64,000 nt of DNA from Metabacillus idriensis (GTDB lineage Bacteria > Bacillota > Bacilli > Bacillales > Bacillaceae): positions 558,001-622,000 of the forward strand of contig NZ_WKKF01000002.1 in the NCBI RefSeq assembly GCF_009674765.1. The letters are read 5' to 3'. A program made the translations under genes and the position numbers. Position 1 is the first letter of the stretch, and every line of letters starts with the position of its first letter. Below the pieces are notes generated by a model that saw nothing but the letters and a program-made list of their open reading frames with translations, was not told the DNA's origin and did no database searches. Shown here one piece after another: positions 45,110-54,529 of the stretch.

Positions 45110-46357
45110 ATGAAACTAGCAACGAAAATCATCATTGGTCTCATTCTGGGTGCCATCGTAGGTCTGATCCTTAATATCACGGCTCCGGATTTATTTAAAC
45201 AGTTAGACACGTTCTTGTTTACTCCGCTTGGAAAAATCTTTTTAAACTTAATTAATATGCTTGTAGTGCCAATTGTTTTCTTCTCTATTACTCTGGGAGT
45301 TGCAGGGTTGGGGGACCCAAAGAAATTGGGGAGAATTGGAGTTAAAACTGTTTCCTACTTTTTAGTAACGACTGCTGTAGCTATCGTAATCGGCTTAATT
45401 CTTTCCATGACAATTCAGCCTGGAAACGTAGGCGAATTTGATACAAAGTCTGCTGAATATGAAGCAAAAGAAGCTCCATCCGTTGCTGATACATTTTTAA
45501 ATATGATTCCTACGAATCCTATTAAAGCATTCGCTGACGGAAATATGCTTCAAATCATCATTTTCTCAATCTTTGTAGGACTTGGAATCACGTTCCTCGG
45601 AAAAAAAGCGAGCACGCTATATAAAGTCGTTGAACAAGGAAACGATTTAATGATGTACCTTGTAAACGTCGTTATGAAATTTGCTCCATTCGGTACGTTT
45701 GGTCTTATCGCAACTGCTGTAGGCAGTCAGGGATTAGACGCTCTTAAAGCAATGGGACTCTACATGGGTGTCGTACTGCTGGCTCTAGTGATTCATGCAA
45801 TCGTCACTTATGGATCATCCATTCTTTTCATTGCAAAGCAAAGTCCAATTTGGTTCTTTAAGAATTTCGCTCCTGCAATGGCAGTAGCTTTCAGTACATC
45901 AAGCAGTAATGCAACCCTTCCTGTATCTATGGAAACGGCGCAGAAGCGTCTGAAAGTGCCAGAGCCGATTTCAAGTTTCGTTCAGCCTTTGGGCGCAACG
46001 ATTAATATGGATGGAACGGCTATTATGCAGGGTGTAGCAACAATTTTTATTGCTCAAGTTTATAATATTGATTTATCTGTTACGCAATTGCTTACAGTTG
46101 TTCTAACTGCTGTTCTTGCATCAATTGGTACTGCGGGTGTACCGGGTGTTGGACTGATCATGCTTGCGATGGTCTTAAACTCTGTAGGTCTTCCAGTAGC
46201 GGGTATTGCCTTAATCATCGGTATCGACCGCTTGCTTGATATGGCCCGTACAGCTGTCAACATCACTGGTGATGCAGCTTGTGCAGTCATTGTAGCAGAA
46301 ACAGAAAAGAAACACGGTGATTACAAGATTCCTGATATGGAAGAGAAATTATCTTAA
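45110..46357 (+). CDS. Dicarboxylate/amino acid:cation symporter (DAACS, GltP/GltT/DctP-like)
   Basis: 415 aa, eight-TM glutamate-transporter fold with hairpin motif FSTSSSNATLPV, NMDGTAIMQG (Na+/substrate site) and TM8 LDMARTAVNITGDA. The Arg in TM8 and the NMDGT fit an acidic amino acid or C4-dicarboxylate carrier coupled to Na+ or H+. ATG 45110 has GGAGG; the longer open frame runs back into the terminator. Control by a c-di-AMP riboswitch ties it to osmotic/potassium-glutamate balance. Exact substrate unresolved. Confidence 0.9.
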   Translation: MKLATKIIIGLILGAIVGLILNITAPDLFKQLDTFLFTPLGKIFLNLINMLVVPIVFFSITLGVAGLGDPKKLGRIGVKTVSYFLVTTAVAIVIGLILSMTIQPGNVGEFDTKSAEYEAKEAPSVADTFLNMIPTNPIKAFADGNMLQIIIFSIFVGLGITFLGKKASTLYKVVEQGNDLMMYLVNVVMKFAPFGTFGLIATAVGSQGLDALKAMGLYMGVVLLALVIHAIVTYGSSILFIAKQSPIWFFKNFAPAMAVAFSTSSSNATLPVSMETAQKRLKVPEPISSFVQPLGATINMDGTAIMQGVATIFIAQVYNIDLSVTQLLTVVLTAVLASIGTAGVPGVGLIMLAMVLNSVGLPVAGIALIIGIDRLLDMARTAVNITGDAACAVIVAETEKKHGDYKIPDMEEKLS

Positions 46358-46362
46358 TGATC

Positions 46363-46392
46363 AAAGCGGCCTGACATAGGCCGCTTTTTTTT
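46363..46392 (+). terminator. Intrinsic terminator of the symporter gene
   Basis: AAAGCGGCC / GGCCGCTTT, 7-nt loop, T8. Confidence 0.93.
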
Positions 46393-46500
46393 AAGCATTT
46401 TTTCTGATTCTGCACCAAAAATACACAAGTATTTGGTACTGTTAAACTTATCATGCTGAAGGACTAAGACAGGTACTTGTCCTTTCAAGGAGTTTCATAG

Positions 46501-47862
46501 ATGAACAAACTGGCCATAAAGATCGGACTATTATTTTTTACAATCATTCTTATAGTAGAAACATGCCTTTTTTTATTCTTATACCGAAGCCTGGTCAATT
46601 CACGGGTAAATGAGGAGGTGGCTGCCCTCCAGACAAGGGGCAACAGCCACCGTGATGTCCTGAACAAGCATAATGATGAAACGACAATGGAGCATGTTGT
46701 TTTGATGGAATCCGAAGCAGATACAGATGTTGTCCTCACAAATGAAGACGGAGAAATTCTTCATTCTTCTAAAGAGATTCATCCTTTCATGCACAAGGCA
46801 GTCATTGCCCGCGGTGATGAAGAAAAGGACGCTCTTTCCAACTGGCAAGACAATCCTTTTATCTGGTCTGTCAGTCCAATAGAGAAGAATGGTGAAATAA
46901 CTGGGTTCGTCTATATGTTTAAAGGCACAGAATCTCTTCAGTCGATGATTGCGAGACTGAATGATCATTTCATATTTATCGGAACCGTATCTGTTATTTT
47001 AACCATCATAGCCGTTGTGTTTTTATCAAAAATCGTGACAAAACCGCTGCTCTCCATGCAACATGCGACTGAACGTCTGAGCGAAGGGGACTTTTCAGTT
47101 AAGCTTCATATGCAGAGAAACGATGAGCTTGGGGAGCTTGGACATTCCATTCAAAAACTTGCGGATGATTTATCTCATTTAAAAAAAGAGAGAAATGAAT
47201 TTTTAGCAAGCATTGCCCATGAATTGCGTACCCCCCTCACGTATATTAAAGGGTATGCAGATGTTGCGCAGAGGCCTGGATTGTCCAGTGCTGATCAGGG
47301 AAAATATTTAGCCATTATAAGGGAACAGACAGAGCATTTATCAAAGCTTGTGAGTGAGCTGTTTGAACTCGCTAAGCTTGATCATCATTCTTTTCAGATT
47401 GAAAAAGAGAAACTGGATCTCGGCTCTTTTATAAAAAAAACGATTGAAAAGATGAATCCGATCTTAATGAATGAAAAGAGGAAAGTGAATTTTCTTTTAC
47501 CGGATTATTCTGTTCAGCATTTGATAGATCCGGCAAGATTTGAACAAGTGCTTCTCAATATTATGGACAATGCCATCCATTATTCTGAAAAAGAGACCTC
47601 CATTAAAGTCAAGCTGCTTGACCATGAAGGAAAGATTGAAATTGTTATTTCGGATCAAGGCATTGGAATTCCCGAGGAAGACCTCCCATATGTATTTGAC
47701 AGACTGTACCGCGTGGATAAATCAAGATCACGCCACAGCGGGGGAACAGGTCTGGGCCTTGCCATCGTAAAAGAAATAGTTGAGGCTGAGGGCGGCACCG
47801 TCCGGGCGGAAAGTACGCTTGGTTCAGGAACATCCATATACATTTGCTTTAGAAAGGATTAA
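46501..47862 (+). CDS. Sensor histidine kinase
   Basis: 453 aa: TM1 about residues 5-29, extracytoplasmic domain about 30-156, TM2 about 157-177, HAMP, phospho-acceptor His240 (SIAHELRTPLTYI), HATPase with N box MDNAIHYS, G1 SDQGIGIPE and G2 GGTGLGLAIVKEI. It precedes its response regulator by 3 bp, the reverse of the usual order. The operon lies directly upstream of csoR-copZ/copA, so a metal or redox signal is possible, but no metal-binding motif is evident in the sensor. An inverted repeat ACCAAAAATAC-ACAA-GTATTTGGT (46414-46437) upstream may be a regulator site. Confidence 0.88.
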   Translation: MNKLAIKIGLLFFTIILIVETCLFLFLYRSLVNSRVNEEVAALQTRGNSHRDVLNKHNDETTMEHVVLMESEADTDVVLTNEDGEILHSSKEIHPFMHKAVIARGDEEKDALSNWQDNPFIWSVSPIEKNGEITGFVYMFKGTESLQSMIARLNDHFIFIGTVSVILTIIAVVFLSKIVTKPLLSMQHATERLSEGDFSVKLHMQRNDELGELGHSIQKLADDLSHLKKERNEFLASIAHELRTPLTYIKGYADVAQRPGLSSADQGKYLAIIREQTEHLSKLVSELFELAKLDHHSFQIEKEKLDLGSFIKKTIEKMNPILMNEKRKVNFLLPDYSVQHLIDPARFEQVLLNIMDNAIHYSEKETSIKVKLLDHEGKIEIVISDQGIGIPEEDLPYVFDRLYRVDKSRSRHSGGTGLGLAIVKEIVEAEGGTVRAESTLGSGTSIYICFRKD

Positions 47863-47865
47863 ATC

Positions 47866-48543
47866 ATGAAAAAGATTTTGCTTGTAGATGATGAAAAACT
47901 GATGCTGGATCTGCTTGCGCTGTACCTTGCTCCAGCGGGGTATTCGTGCATAAAATCTTTATCAGGAAAAAACGCAGTAGACCATGTTTTAAAGGAAGAG
48001 CCAGCACTTATTATTCTTGATTTAATGATGCCTGAAATGAATGGTTTTGAAGTGTGTAAAGAAATCAGAAGCTTTTCAGATGTTCCAATCATCATGGTGA
48101 CGGCAAGAGATCAGCAAGAAGACATTGTAAAAGGACTTCAGACAGGTGCCGATGATTATATTACGAAGCCTTTTAATGAAATGGAATTATTGGCAAGAAT
48201 AGAAGCGATATTAAGAAGAACCAGAAACAATCATGCTGTGGAATACAAAGGACTTAAATGGAATGAACGAAGTCAGGAGGCAAGCTATAAAGGTGTGCCT
48301 ATCTTTTTTACGCCTAAAGAATTTCAGCTGGCTGGCATCTTTTTAAAGAACAGAAACAGAGTGTTTAATCGAGAACATTTAATTCATTCCATTTGGGGGT
48401 ATGATGCAGATACGGAAGATCGTACGGTTGATTCCCACGTCCGTCATCTTAGAGAAAAGCTGAGAAAAACTGGATTTCCCATTGATGATCACCTTCAAAC
48501 CGTTTGGGGAGCGGGATACAAATGGAAGGATGAAAAAAAATAA
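47866..48543 (+). CDS. OmpR-family response regulator
   Basis: 225 aa: receiver with VDDEK, phospho-acceptor Asp52 (ILDLMMPE), conserved Lys in TKPFN; winged-helix effector with TPKEFQLAGIFLKN, EDRTVDSHVRHLREKL and GAGYKW. Co-transcribed with the kinase upstream. Targets unknown. It ends about 70 bp before the csoR start; no terminator is obvious between them. Confidence 0.9.
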   Translation: MKKILLVDDEKLMLDLLALYLAPAGYSCIKSLSGKNAVDHVLKEEPALIILDLMMPEMNGFEVCKEIRSFSDVPIIMVTARDQQEDIVKGLQTGADDYITKPFNEMELLARIEAILRRTRNNHAVEYKGLKWNERSQEASYKGVPIFFTPKEFQLAGIFLKNRNRVFNREHLIHSIWGYDADTEDRTVDSHVRHLREKLRKTGFPIDDHLQTVWGAGYKWKDEKK

Positions 48544-48563
48544 ATAAATCTGAATTTTATCTC

Positions 48564-48593
48564 TTTACATAGGGTAGGGGGGTATGGTAAATT
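48564..48593 (+). promoter_or_regulatory. csoR promoter with CsoR-type operator
   Basis: TTTACA (48564-48569), 18 bp, TAAATT (48588-48593). The spacer is a G-tract pseudo-palindrome, CATAGGGTAGGGGGGTATGG, matching the GC-rich CsoR box of copper operons in type and position. Confidence 0.65.
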
Positions 48594-48614
48594 ATATACA
48601 AGGAGGTGCATGGC

Positions 48615-48941
48615 ATGGTTGAAAATATGAACGAACCAGAAAGCTGTCATGTTCCAGGATCGGATCGAAAAAGCCATCATTCAGACGCGGTTAAGAAAAA
48701 TCTTGTCACGCGATTAAACAGAATTGAAGGTCAGATCCGCGGAGTAAAAGGATTAATTGATAAAGATACTTACTGTGATGATGTACTGACACAAATATCA
48801 GCCATACAATCTGCTTTGAACTCCGTCAGCAAGCTGCTTTTAGAAGGCCACATGAAAAGCTGTCTGGTCGAACGCATTCAAGAAGGCGATTTAGAAGTTA
48901 TTGATGAAGTTTTAGTTACGGTTAAACGATTAATGAAATAA
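48615..48941 (+). CDS. csoR: Copper-sensing repressor CsoR
   Basis: 108 aa, four-helix DUF156/CsoR protein. RLNRIEGQIRGVKGLIDKDTYCDDVLTQ opens the fold; Cu(I) ligands are Cys in TYCDDVL and His/Cys in EGHMKSCLVE (C-H-C pattern). Cu(I) binding releases it from DNA. ATG 48615 has AGGAGG at 8 nt; a GTG at 48606 overlaps that Shine-Dalgarno. The N-terminal extension is His/Cys-containing (PESCHVPG, KSHHSD). Autoregulated by the box upstream, co-transcribed with copZ. Confidence 0.93.
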   Translation: MVENMNEPESCHVPGSDRKSHHSDAVKKNLVTRLNRIEGQIRGVKGLIDKDTYCDDVLTQISAIQSALNSVSKLLLEGHMKSCLVERIQEGDLEVIDEVLVTVKRLMK

Positions 48942-48961
48942 TAATAAGGGGAGTGTTTTAG

Positions 48962-49168
48962 ATGGAAAATGTTACTTTAAACGTTCAGGGAATGTCTTGC
49001 AATCATTGTGTGAAAGCAATTGAAAGCAGTGTTGGCGAACTTAATGGCGTCAAATCGGTCAAGGTAGATTTAAACGAAGGAACAGTTGATGTAGATTACA
49101 ACCCGAACGAAGTGAATGTAGCTGTCATTAAAGAAGCAATAGATGACCAGGGCTACGAGGTAGAATAA
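48962..49168 (+). CDS. copZ: Copper chaperone CopZ
   Basis: 68-aa single heavy-metal-associated domain; Cu(I) motif GMSCNHCVKAIE near the N-terminus. Delivers Cu(I) to CopA and CsoR in the cytoplasm. 20 bp after csoR. The 223-bp gap to copA holds no gene but a second CsoR box. Confidence 0.95.
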   Translation: MENVTLNVQGMSCNHCVKAIESSVGELNGVKSVKVDLNEGTVDVDYNPNEVNVAVIKEAIDDQGYEVE

Positions 49169-49357
49169 TTAGAAAAGCAGAATTGCCCGTTTAGCGCAGG
49201 CATGACAGAAAGGGATCTAACAGAAAAGGCGCTTTTTGCCAATACTTGCAGATCCGTTCTGGCCGAGGAGCTGGACATTGAAGCACAAAATTTTATACTT
49301 TCTTTAAATTAGAAAAATGAAACGTGCTGATCATCGGCGCGCTTTCTTTTCAATAAA

Positions 49358-49378
49358 ATATACCCCTATGCGGTATAT
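49358..49378 (+). promoter_or_regulatory. CsoR-type operator before copA
   Basis: ATATACC-CCTATGC-GGTATAT: 7-bp inverted repeat with a GC-rich centre, just upstream of the copA Shine-Dalgarno (GGAGG). It resembles the TACCCCTATGGGGGTA-like copper box of B. subtilis copZA. Confidence 0.75.
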
Positions 49379-49391
49379 GGAGGGATTCAAA

Positions 49392-51806
49392 ATGAGCGAT
49401 CTAAAGGAGACCCAATTTCAGATTACAGGCATGACTTGTGCAGCCTGCTCAAACAGAATTGAAAAAGGCTTAAACAAACTGGAGGGTATAGAGAAAGCAA
49501 ACGTAAACCTTGCACTCGAAAAAGCCACTGTAACGTTTGATAAAGAGAAGGCGGACCCTGAAATGATCCGTCAGAAGATAGAAAATTTAGGTTATGGGGT
49601 GGTATCTGAAAAAGCCGAATTTACCATCACCGGGATGACATGCGCGGCTTGTTCGGCAAGAATTGAAAAAGGACTCAGCAAGCTTGATGGGGTCTTGGAA
49701 GCAGCAATCAATCTCGCTCTTGAGACAGGATCCGTAGAATACAATCCATCTATTGTTGCGCCGCAGGATATGATCAAGCGCGTTGAAAAGCTGGGGTATG
49801 GAGCAAGCTTAAAAAAAGAAAATGAAACGGATTCCGCCCATAAAAAAGCTAAAGAGATCCAAAAACAGCAAAGAAAATTTATCATGTCTGCCATTCTTTC
49901 TATTCCGCTCCTTTGGTCAATGGTTGGCCACTTTTCCTTTACGTCTTGGATGTATGTGCCTGAGCTTTTCATGAATCCATGGTTCCAGCTGCTATTAGCC
50001 ACTCCTGTTCAATTTATCATTGGCGGGCAGTTTTATATCGGTGCATACAAAGCGCTAAAAAATAAAAGCGCGAATATGGATGTGCTCGTAGCTTTAGGAA
50101 CGTCCGCTGCTTATTTTTACAGCCTTTACCTTACAATTGAGGCGGTCCGGCATAATGGGCATATGCCAGAGCTTTATTTTGAAACGAGTTCGGTGCTGAT
50201 TACACTTATTCTGCTCGGGAAGTTATTTGAAGTGAGAGCGAAGGGCAGATCATCTGAAGCCATTAAAAAATTAATGGGCCTGCAGGCTAAGACAGCAAGA
50301 ATAGAAAAAGATGGAATGGAAATTGAAGTTCCTCTTGAAGAAGTTGCTGCGGGTGATATCGTGTTTGTCAGACCTGGTGAAAAAGTTCCCGTTGATGGCG
50401 AGATTTTTGAAGGCAGATCCGCTCTTGATGAGTCCATGCTGACAGGTGAAAGTATACCGGTAGATAAGACCGCTGGAGATCAAGTATTTGGAGCTACAAT
50501 AAATAAAAATGGTTTTTTGAAAATAAAAGCTACAAAGGTGGGGCGTGATTCAGCTTTAGCCCAAATCATTAAGGTTGTAGAACAGGCGCAAACATCAAAG
50601 GCCCCGATTCAAAGAATGGCCGATCAGATTTCAGGCATTTTTGTCCCGATCGTAGTCGGAATTGCTGCTGTGACTTTTCTTATTTGGATGCTTTGGATCG
50701 ATCCCGGTAATTTCGCAGGTGCATTGGAAAAAACGATTGCCGTACTCGTTATTGCTTGTCCGTGTGCCCTTGGTCTTGCAACACCGACATCCATTATGGC
50801 AGGGTCAGGCCGCGCAGCTGAAGCCGGTATTTTGTTCAAAGGCGGCGAGCATTTAGAAACGGCTCATCTAGTGGATACCATCATTTTAGACAAGACAGGT
50901 ACAGTTACAAAAGGCACACCTGAGTTAACGGATGTTCATCTTGCCCGAGAAATAGAAGAGGAGAACTTCTTAAAGACTGTGGCTTCAGCTGAAAAGCAAT
51001 CAGAGCACCCTCTTGCTCAGGCGATTGTAAATGGAGTGACAGGAAGAGGAATAGGATTTAGTGATGCGGATGACTTTGAAGCGATTCCGGGATATGGAAT
51101 CAGGGCAAAGGTTGCAAATCAGCAAGTTCTTGTGGGAACGAAGAAGCTGATGGATATGTACAGCATAAGAGTTGAAGCTGTATTGGAAAAAATGCAGCAT
51201 TTGGAGTCAGAAGGAAAAACAGCGATGCTTGCCGCCATTGATGGCGAACTGATGGGTCTTGTTGCCGTAGCAGATACGATTAAAGAAACGTCAAAATCAG
51301 CAGTTGAAAGATTGAAGCACCTTGGCCTCCACGTTGTCATGATGACTGGCGATAATGAAAGAACTGCTCATGCCATCGCAAAAGCAGCAGGCATTGAACA
51401 TGTCATAGCAGAAGTTCTTCCAGAGGGTAAAGCTGAAGAGGTACTTAAGCTTCAGCGCCAGGGTAAACGGGTAGCAATGGTTGGCGACGGCATTAACGAC
51501 GCACCTGCCCTTGCTGCAGCCGATATCGGCATGGCTATTGGCACAGGTACCGACATTGCCATGGAAGCTGCAGATATTACGCTTATGAGAGGCGATTTAA
51601 ACAGTATTGCAGATGCAATTTATATGAGCAAATTGACGATCCGCAATATTAAGCAGAATCTGTTCTGGGCTTTCGGATATAACACGCTCGGCATTCCTAT
51701 AGCAGCAGCCGGACTTCTTGCACCGTGGCTTGCAGGTGCTGCCATGGCATTCAGCTCCGTATCCGTGGTACTGAATGCTCTGAGACTGCAGCGGGCTAAA
51801 CTGTAA
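49392..51806 (+). CDS. copA: Cu(I)-exporting P1B-type ATPase CopA
   Basis: 804 aa, exports Cu(I) from the cytoplasm. Two N-terminal metal-binding domains with CxxC (Cys16/19 and Cys84/87), eight TM helices, transduction TGES, membrane metal site CPC (456-458), phosphorylation DKTGT (Asp500), SEHP and GDGINDAP (698-). ATG 49392 has GGAGG; the earlier frame start at 49317 overlaps the operator. Has its own CsoR box, so it can be regulated separately from csoR-copZ. Confidence 0.95.
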   Translation: MSDLKETQFQITGMTCAACSNRIEKGLNKLEGIEKANVNLALEKATVTFDKEKADPEMIRQKIENLGYGVVSEKAEFTITGMTCAACSARIEKGLSKLDGVLEAAINLALETGSVEYNPSIVAPQDMIKRVEKLGYGASLKKENETDSAHKKAKEIQKQQRKFIMSAILSIPLLWSMVGHFSFTSWMYVPELFMNPWFQLLLATPVQFIIGGQFYIGAYKALKNKSANMDVLVALGTSAAYFYSLYLTIEAVRHNGHMPELYFETSSVLITLILLGKLFEVRAKGRSSEAIKKLMGLQAKTARIEKDGMEIEVPLEEVAAGDIVFVRPGEKVPVDGEIFEGRSALDESMLTGESIPVDKTAGDQVFGATINKNGFLKIKATKVGRDSALAQIIKVVEQAQTSKAPIQRMADQISGIFVPIVVGIAAVTFLIWMLWIDPGNFAGALEKTIAVLVIACPCALGLATPTSIMAGSGRAAEAGILFKGGEHLETAHLVDTIILDKTGTVTKGTPELTDVHLAREIEEENFLKTVASAEKQSEHPLAQAIVNGVTGRGIGFSDADDFEAIPGYGIRAKVANQQVLVGTKKLMDMYSIRVEAVLEKMQHLESEGKTAMLAAIDGELMGLVAVADTIKETSKSAVERLKHLGLHVVMMTGDNERTAHAIAKAAGIEHVIAEVLPEGKAEEVLKLQRQGKRVAMVGDGINDAPALAAADIGMAIGTGTDIAMEAADITLMRGDLNSIADAIYMSKLTIRNIKQNLFWAFGYNTLGIPIAAAGLLAPWLAGAAMAFSSVSVVLNALRLQRAKL

Positions 51807-51813
51807 ATTTCGG

Positions 51814-51842
51814 CACCAAGTCCTTATGGGCTTGGTGTTTTT
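51814..51842 (+). terminator. Intrinsic terminator of copA
   Basis: CACCAAGTCC / GGGCTTGGTG (one G-U), 4-nt loop, T5. Confidence 0.9.
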
Positions 51843-52215
51843 GTGATTGATTATATCTGAACCTTGATTTATACGGAAATTTGCAAGTTCCACTGATAGG
51901 ACGTTGATTTACACTGATAGAACTTCGAGTAACACCGACCAATCTTTAAAGCCAGCCAAAGAGCACGATTCAGGCGAGCTGAATCTGCCTTCAAACATTC
52001 ATACAGCTTATCGGACACCACTCCTCTTAAACCAGAATTTCCTCTCATCATTTTAACCCGGTACAAAAAACTAAAATAAACAGATACGCTGAGCAAATAA
52101 GACTTAAAAGCGCTTAAACAGTTGTATTTGGTCATTTATAGCAAAATCCTGCAATAATTGGCTCTTTACTGTCCTTTTCAACAGGAGTAATATACTTTCA
52201 TAAATACATTTCATA
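51843..52215. other. Unexplained intergenic stretch
   Basis: About 370 bp with no recognised gene. A minus-strand frame 52135-51869 (88 codons) has no family resemblance or ribosome binding site. CACTGATAG occurs twice within 30 bp (about 51891 and 51919). May be gene remnants plus the ktrAB promoter. Confidence 0.4.
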
Positions 52216-52224
52216 TATTCTTAA

Positions 52225-52348
52225 TTCGCTTAATCCATTATGGAGCGGGGGACCCAATTTTGCTGGCATTTTTTGCAGCTTGGGGTGAATCCTTTACTGG
52301 TAGGGCTACTCTCATTGCCCGAACCCGACAGCTAACTTCGCAAGCGTT
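52225..52348 (+). promoter_or_regulatory. c-di-AMP (ydaO/yuaA-class) riboswitch upstream of ktrAB
   Basis: TTCGCTTAATCC, GAGCGGGGGACCC, TTGGGGTGAATCC, TGGTAGGGCTACTC, CCCGAACCCGACAGCTAAC and TTCGCAAGCG are the conserved blocks in order. P1 pairs CGCTT (52227-52231) with AAGCG (52342-52346). Same class as the element at 44813 and the known regulator of ktrAB in Bacillus. Confidence 0.94.
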
Positions 52349-52389
52349 CTTGAGAGAGGATAATGAAACTAATGTGACCCTAAAAAATG

Positions 52390-52424
52390 AGACACAGCGG
52401 TTCATGGAACCTCTGTGTCTTTTT
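52390..52424 (+). terminator. c-di-AMP riboswitch terminator (ktrAB leader)
   Basis: AGACACAG / CTGTGTCT with inner GGTTC-ATG-GAACC, then T5. 36 bp before ktrA. Confidence 0.92.
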
Positions 52425-52460
52425 GTGTGCAAAAATTGGTATCGAAAGAAGGAAATCCTG

Positions 52461-53117
52461 TTGAAAAAGCAATTTGCCGTGTTTGGTCTTGGCCGTTTTG
52501 GAGGAAGTCTTGTAAAGGAATTTCATGAAATGGGCATTGAAGTTTTAGCCGTTGATAAAGACGAAGAGAAGGTGCAATACTACTCTCAATTTGCGACTCT
52601 TGCTGTAAAAGCGAATGCAATTGATGAAGCGACCCTGAAACAGCTTGGTGTCCGAAACGTAGACCACGCATTTGTTTCTTTTGGAGACGATATAGAAGCA
52701 AGCATCCTTACCTCTCTTCTGCTGAAGGAAATGGAGATACAGCAAGTTTGGGCAAAAGCTCAAAATGACTATCATCAGAAGGTTTTAGACAAAATAGGAG
52801 TAAACAAAGTCATTCATCCTGAACGGGACATGGCAAAGCGGATTGCGCACCATATCATTTCAGAAAAAATGATTGATTATATTGAGCTTTCAAAGGAATT
52901 CAGCATGGTAGAGCTCATTGCTTCAGCAAAAATTCACCGAAAAACATTGATCGACCTGGATATTAGGGGAAGATATGGCTGTAACATAGTCGGCATACAG
53001 CGAGATGAAGAAGTCATTGTATCACCTCCTGCCGATGAATCAATCAAATCCGGTGACATTCTGCTTGTCATCGGCCGGAACAAAGACATCTTTCGTTTTG
53101 AGGAGGAGGGGATGTAA
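52461..53117 (+). CDS. ktrA: Potassium uptake regulatory subunit KtrA
   Basis: RCK-type cytoplasmic gating ring of the KtrAB K+ channel/transporter, 218 aa. Rossmann motif GLGRFGGSL near the N-terminus, HPERDMAKR, then a C-terminal RCK_C domain about 140-218, a c-di-AMP-binding module in homologues. TTG 52461 has AAGGAAAT upstream; the open frame extends back through the terminator and is not translated from there. Called KtrA rather than KtrC because ktrB follows by 1 bp and the end (RFEEEGM) resembles KtrA. Confidence 0.92.
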   Translation: MKKQFAVFGLGRFGGSLVKEFHEMGIEVLAVDKDEEKVQYYSQFATLAVKANAIDEATLKQLGVRNVDHAFVSFGDDIEASILTSLLLKEMEIQQVWAKAQNDYHQKVLDKIGVNKVIHPERDMAKRIAHHIISEKMIDYIELSKEFSMVELIASAKIHRKTLIDLDIRGRYGCNIVGIQRDEEVIVSPPADESIKSGDILLVIGRNKDIFRFEEEGM

Positions 53118-53118
53118 G

Positions 53119-54453
53119 GTGATCACTGCACAAAAACTGCAAAAAATGCTTCGCTTCAATCCTTCTCAGCTGCTTGTAATCGCATTTGCAGCGGGTATCA
53201 TTCTTGGAGCGGTTTTACTAAAGCTGCCGGCAGCGACACATGGTTCCATCAGATGGCTTGATGCTTTATTTATTTCAGCTTCAGCCATGACTGTAACTGG
53301 CCTCGCTACAGTGGATCCAGGGAGCACGTTTACGACTTTTGGGCAGACTATTATTGCTGTTCTCATTCAGCTTGGCGGACTTGGAATCATGTCGTTTGCC
53401 ATTCTGACATATATGGTTTTGGGAAAGAAAATCGGAATCAAAGAACGGCTTGTCATGCAGCATGCCCTCAATCAGACCTCGCTTGGCGGAGTTGTGAATC
53501 TTGTTAAATACTTATTTCTTTTTTCTATCATGATTGAATTCATCGCCATGATTTTTTTATCTTTTAGATGGGTACCGGAATTCGGCTGGTCGAAAGGGCT
53601 TTTCTACAGTTTTTTTCACGCCATTTCTGCTTTTAACAATGCCGGGTTTGCTCTATGGCCAGATAACATTATCCGGTATGTGAATGATCCATTAGTGAAT
53701 ATTGTGATATCGTCTCTATTCATTATTGGAGGCATCGGATTTACAGTTCTTCTTGATATATGGAAAAAAAGAAAGTTCAGCAAATTATCTCTGCATACTA
53801 GAATCATGTTAGTCGGAACTCTTGTTATCAATGTTTTTGCCATGATGTTCATCTTTTTCGTTGAATACTCAAATCCAGAAACCCTCGGCAATCTTTCATC
53901 TGGCGGGAAATTGCTTGCCTCCTATTTTCAGGCGGTTTCCCCAAGAACAGCCGGTTTTAACACATTGGATATGGCAAGCCTTGATGAGGCCACACTTTTT
54001 CTCATGATTATTCTAATGTTTATTGGCGGGGGAAGTGCTTCAACAGCAGGAGGAATCAAGCTTACTACTGCGATTATTATCGTGCTTGCAACGATTACAT
54101 TTTTGAGAGGGAAAGAAGACATTACAATTGGAAGAAGAAGCATTCATTCACGCTATATCTTAAAAGCGCTGGCAATCGCAATGGTCAGTTTAATGTTTGT
54201 TTTAACAGCAATCTTTATCTTAACCATTTCTGAAAAAGCATCTTTCATAGAAATCCTTTTTGAAACCGTTTCAGCCTTCGGGACAGTGGGCTTGTCGATG
54301 GGGATTACAGGCAGCCTTTCGGATCTTGGAAAAGAAGTTATCATCGTGATTATGTTCATTGGAAAAGTGGGGCCGCTTACGCTATTATTTACACTGACTA
54401 AACCACAGAAGCAAAAAATTAAATATCCTAATGAAGACATCTTAACTGGATGA
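53119..54453 (+). CDS. ktrB: Potassium transporter membrane subunit KtrB
   Basis: Trk/Ktr/HKT-superfamily K+-translocating subunit, 444 aa, four M1-P-M2 repeats. Selectivity-filter glycines are visible in VTGLATVDPG, SAFNNAGFALW, PRTAGFNTLD and SAFGTVGLSMG. GTG 53119 has GGAGGAGGGG upstream; earlier frame starts lie inside ktrA. Co-transcribed with ktrA behind the c-di-AMP riboswitch. Confidence 0.94.
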   Translation: MITAQKLQKMLRFNPSQLLVIAFAAGIILGAVLLKLPAATHGSIRWLDALFISASAMTVTGLATVDPGSTFTTFGQTIIAVLIQLGGLGIMSFAILTYMVLGKKIGIKERLVMQHALNQTSLGGVVNLVKYLFLFSIMIEFIAMIFLSFRWVPEFGWSKGLFYSFFHAISAFNNAGFALWPDNIIRYVNDPLVNIVISSLFIIGGIGFTVLLDIWKKRKFSKLSLHTRIMLVGTLVINVFAMMFIFFVEYSNPETLGNLSSGGKLLASYFQAVSPRTAGFNTLDMASLDEATLFLMIILMFIGGGSASTAGGIKLTTAIIIVLATITFLRGKEDITIGRRSIHSRYILKALAIAMVSLMFVLTAIFILTISEKASFIEILFETVSAFGTVGLSMGITGSLSDLGKEVIIVIMFIGKVGPLTLLFTLTKPQKQKIKYPNEDILTG

Positions 54454-54454
54454 G

Positions 54455-54486
54455 AAAAAGGCTTCGCAGGTGCGAAGCCTTTTGTT
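54455..54486 (+). terminator. Intrinsic terminator of ktrAB
   Basis: AAAAGGCTTCGC / GCGAAGCCTTTT, 4-nt loop, overlapping the stop codon region. Confidence 0.92.
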
Positions 54487-54529
54487 ATACTATCAGAATT
54501 TATATATGATTTGCGTATTGATGGCGAGC

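Noticed and set aside
51869-52135. 88-codon minus-strand frame in the gap after copA
   Set aside because: No ribosome binding site, no family resemblance; kept only as an unexplained region.
52260-52460. N-terminal extension of KtrA from the upstream in-frame start
   Set aside because: This segment is the c-di-AMP aptamer and its terminator; the TTG at 52461 has the ribosome binding site and aligns with KtrA N-termini.
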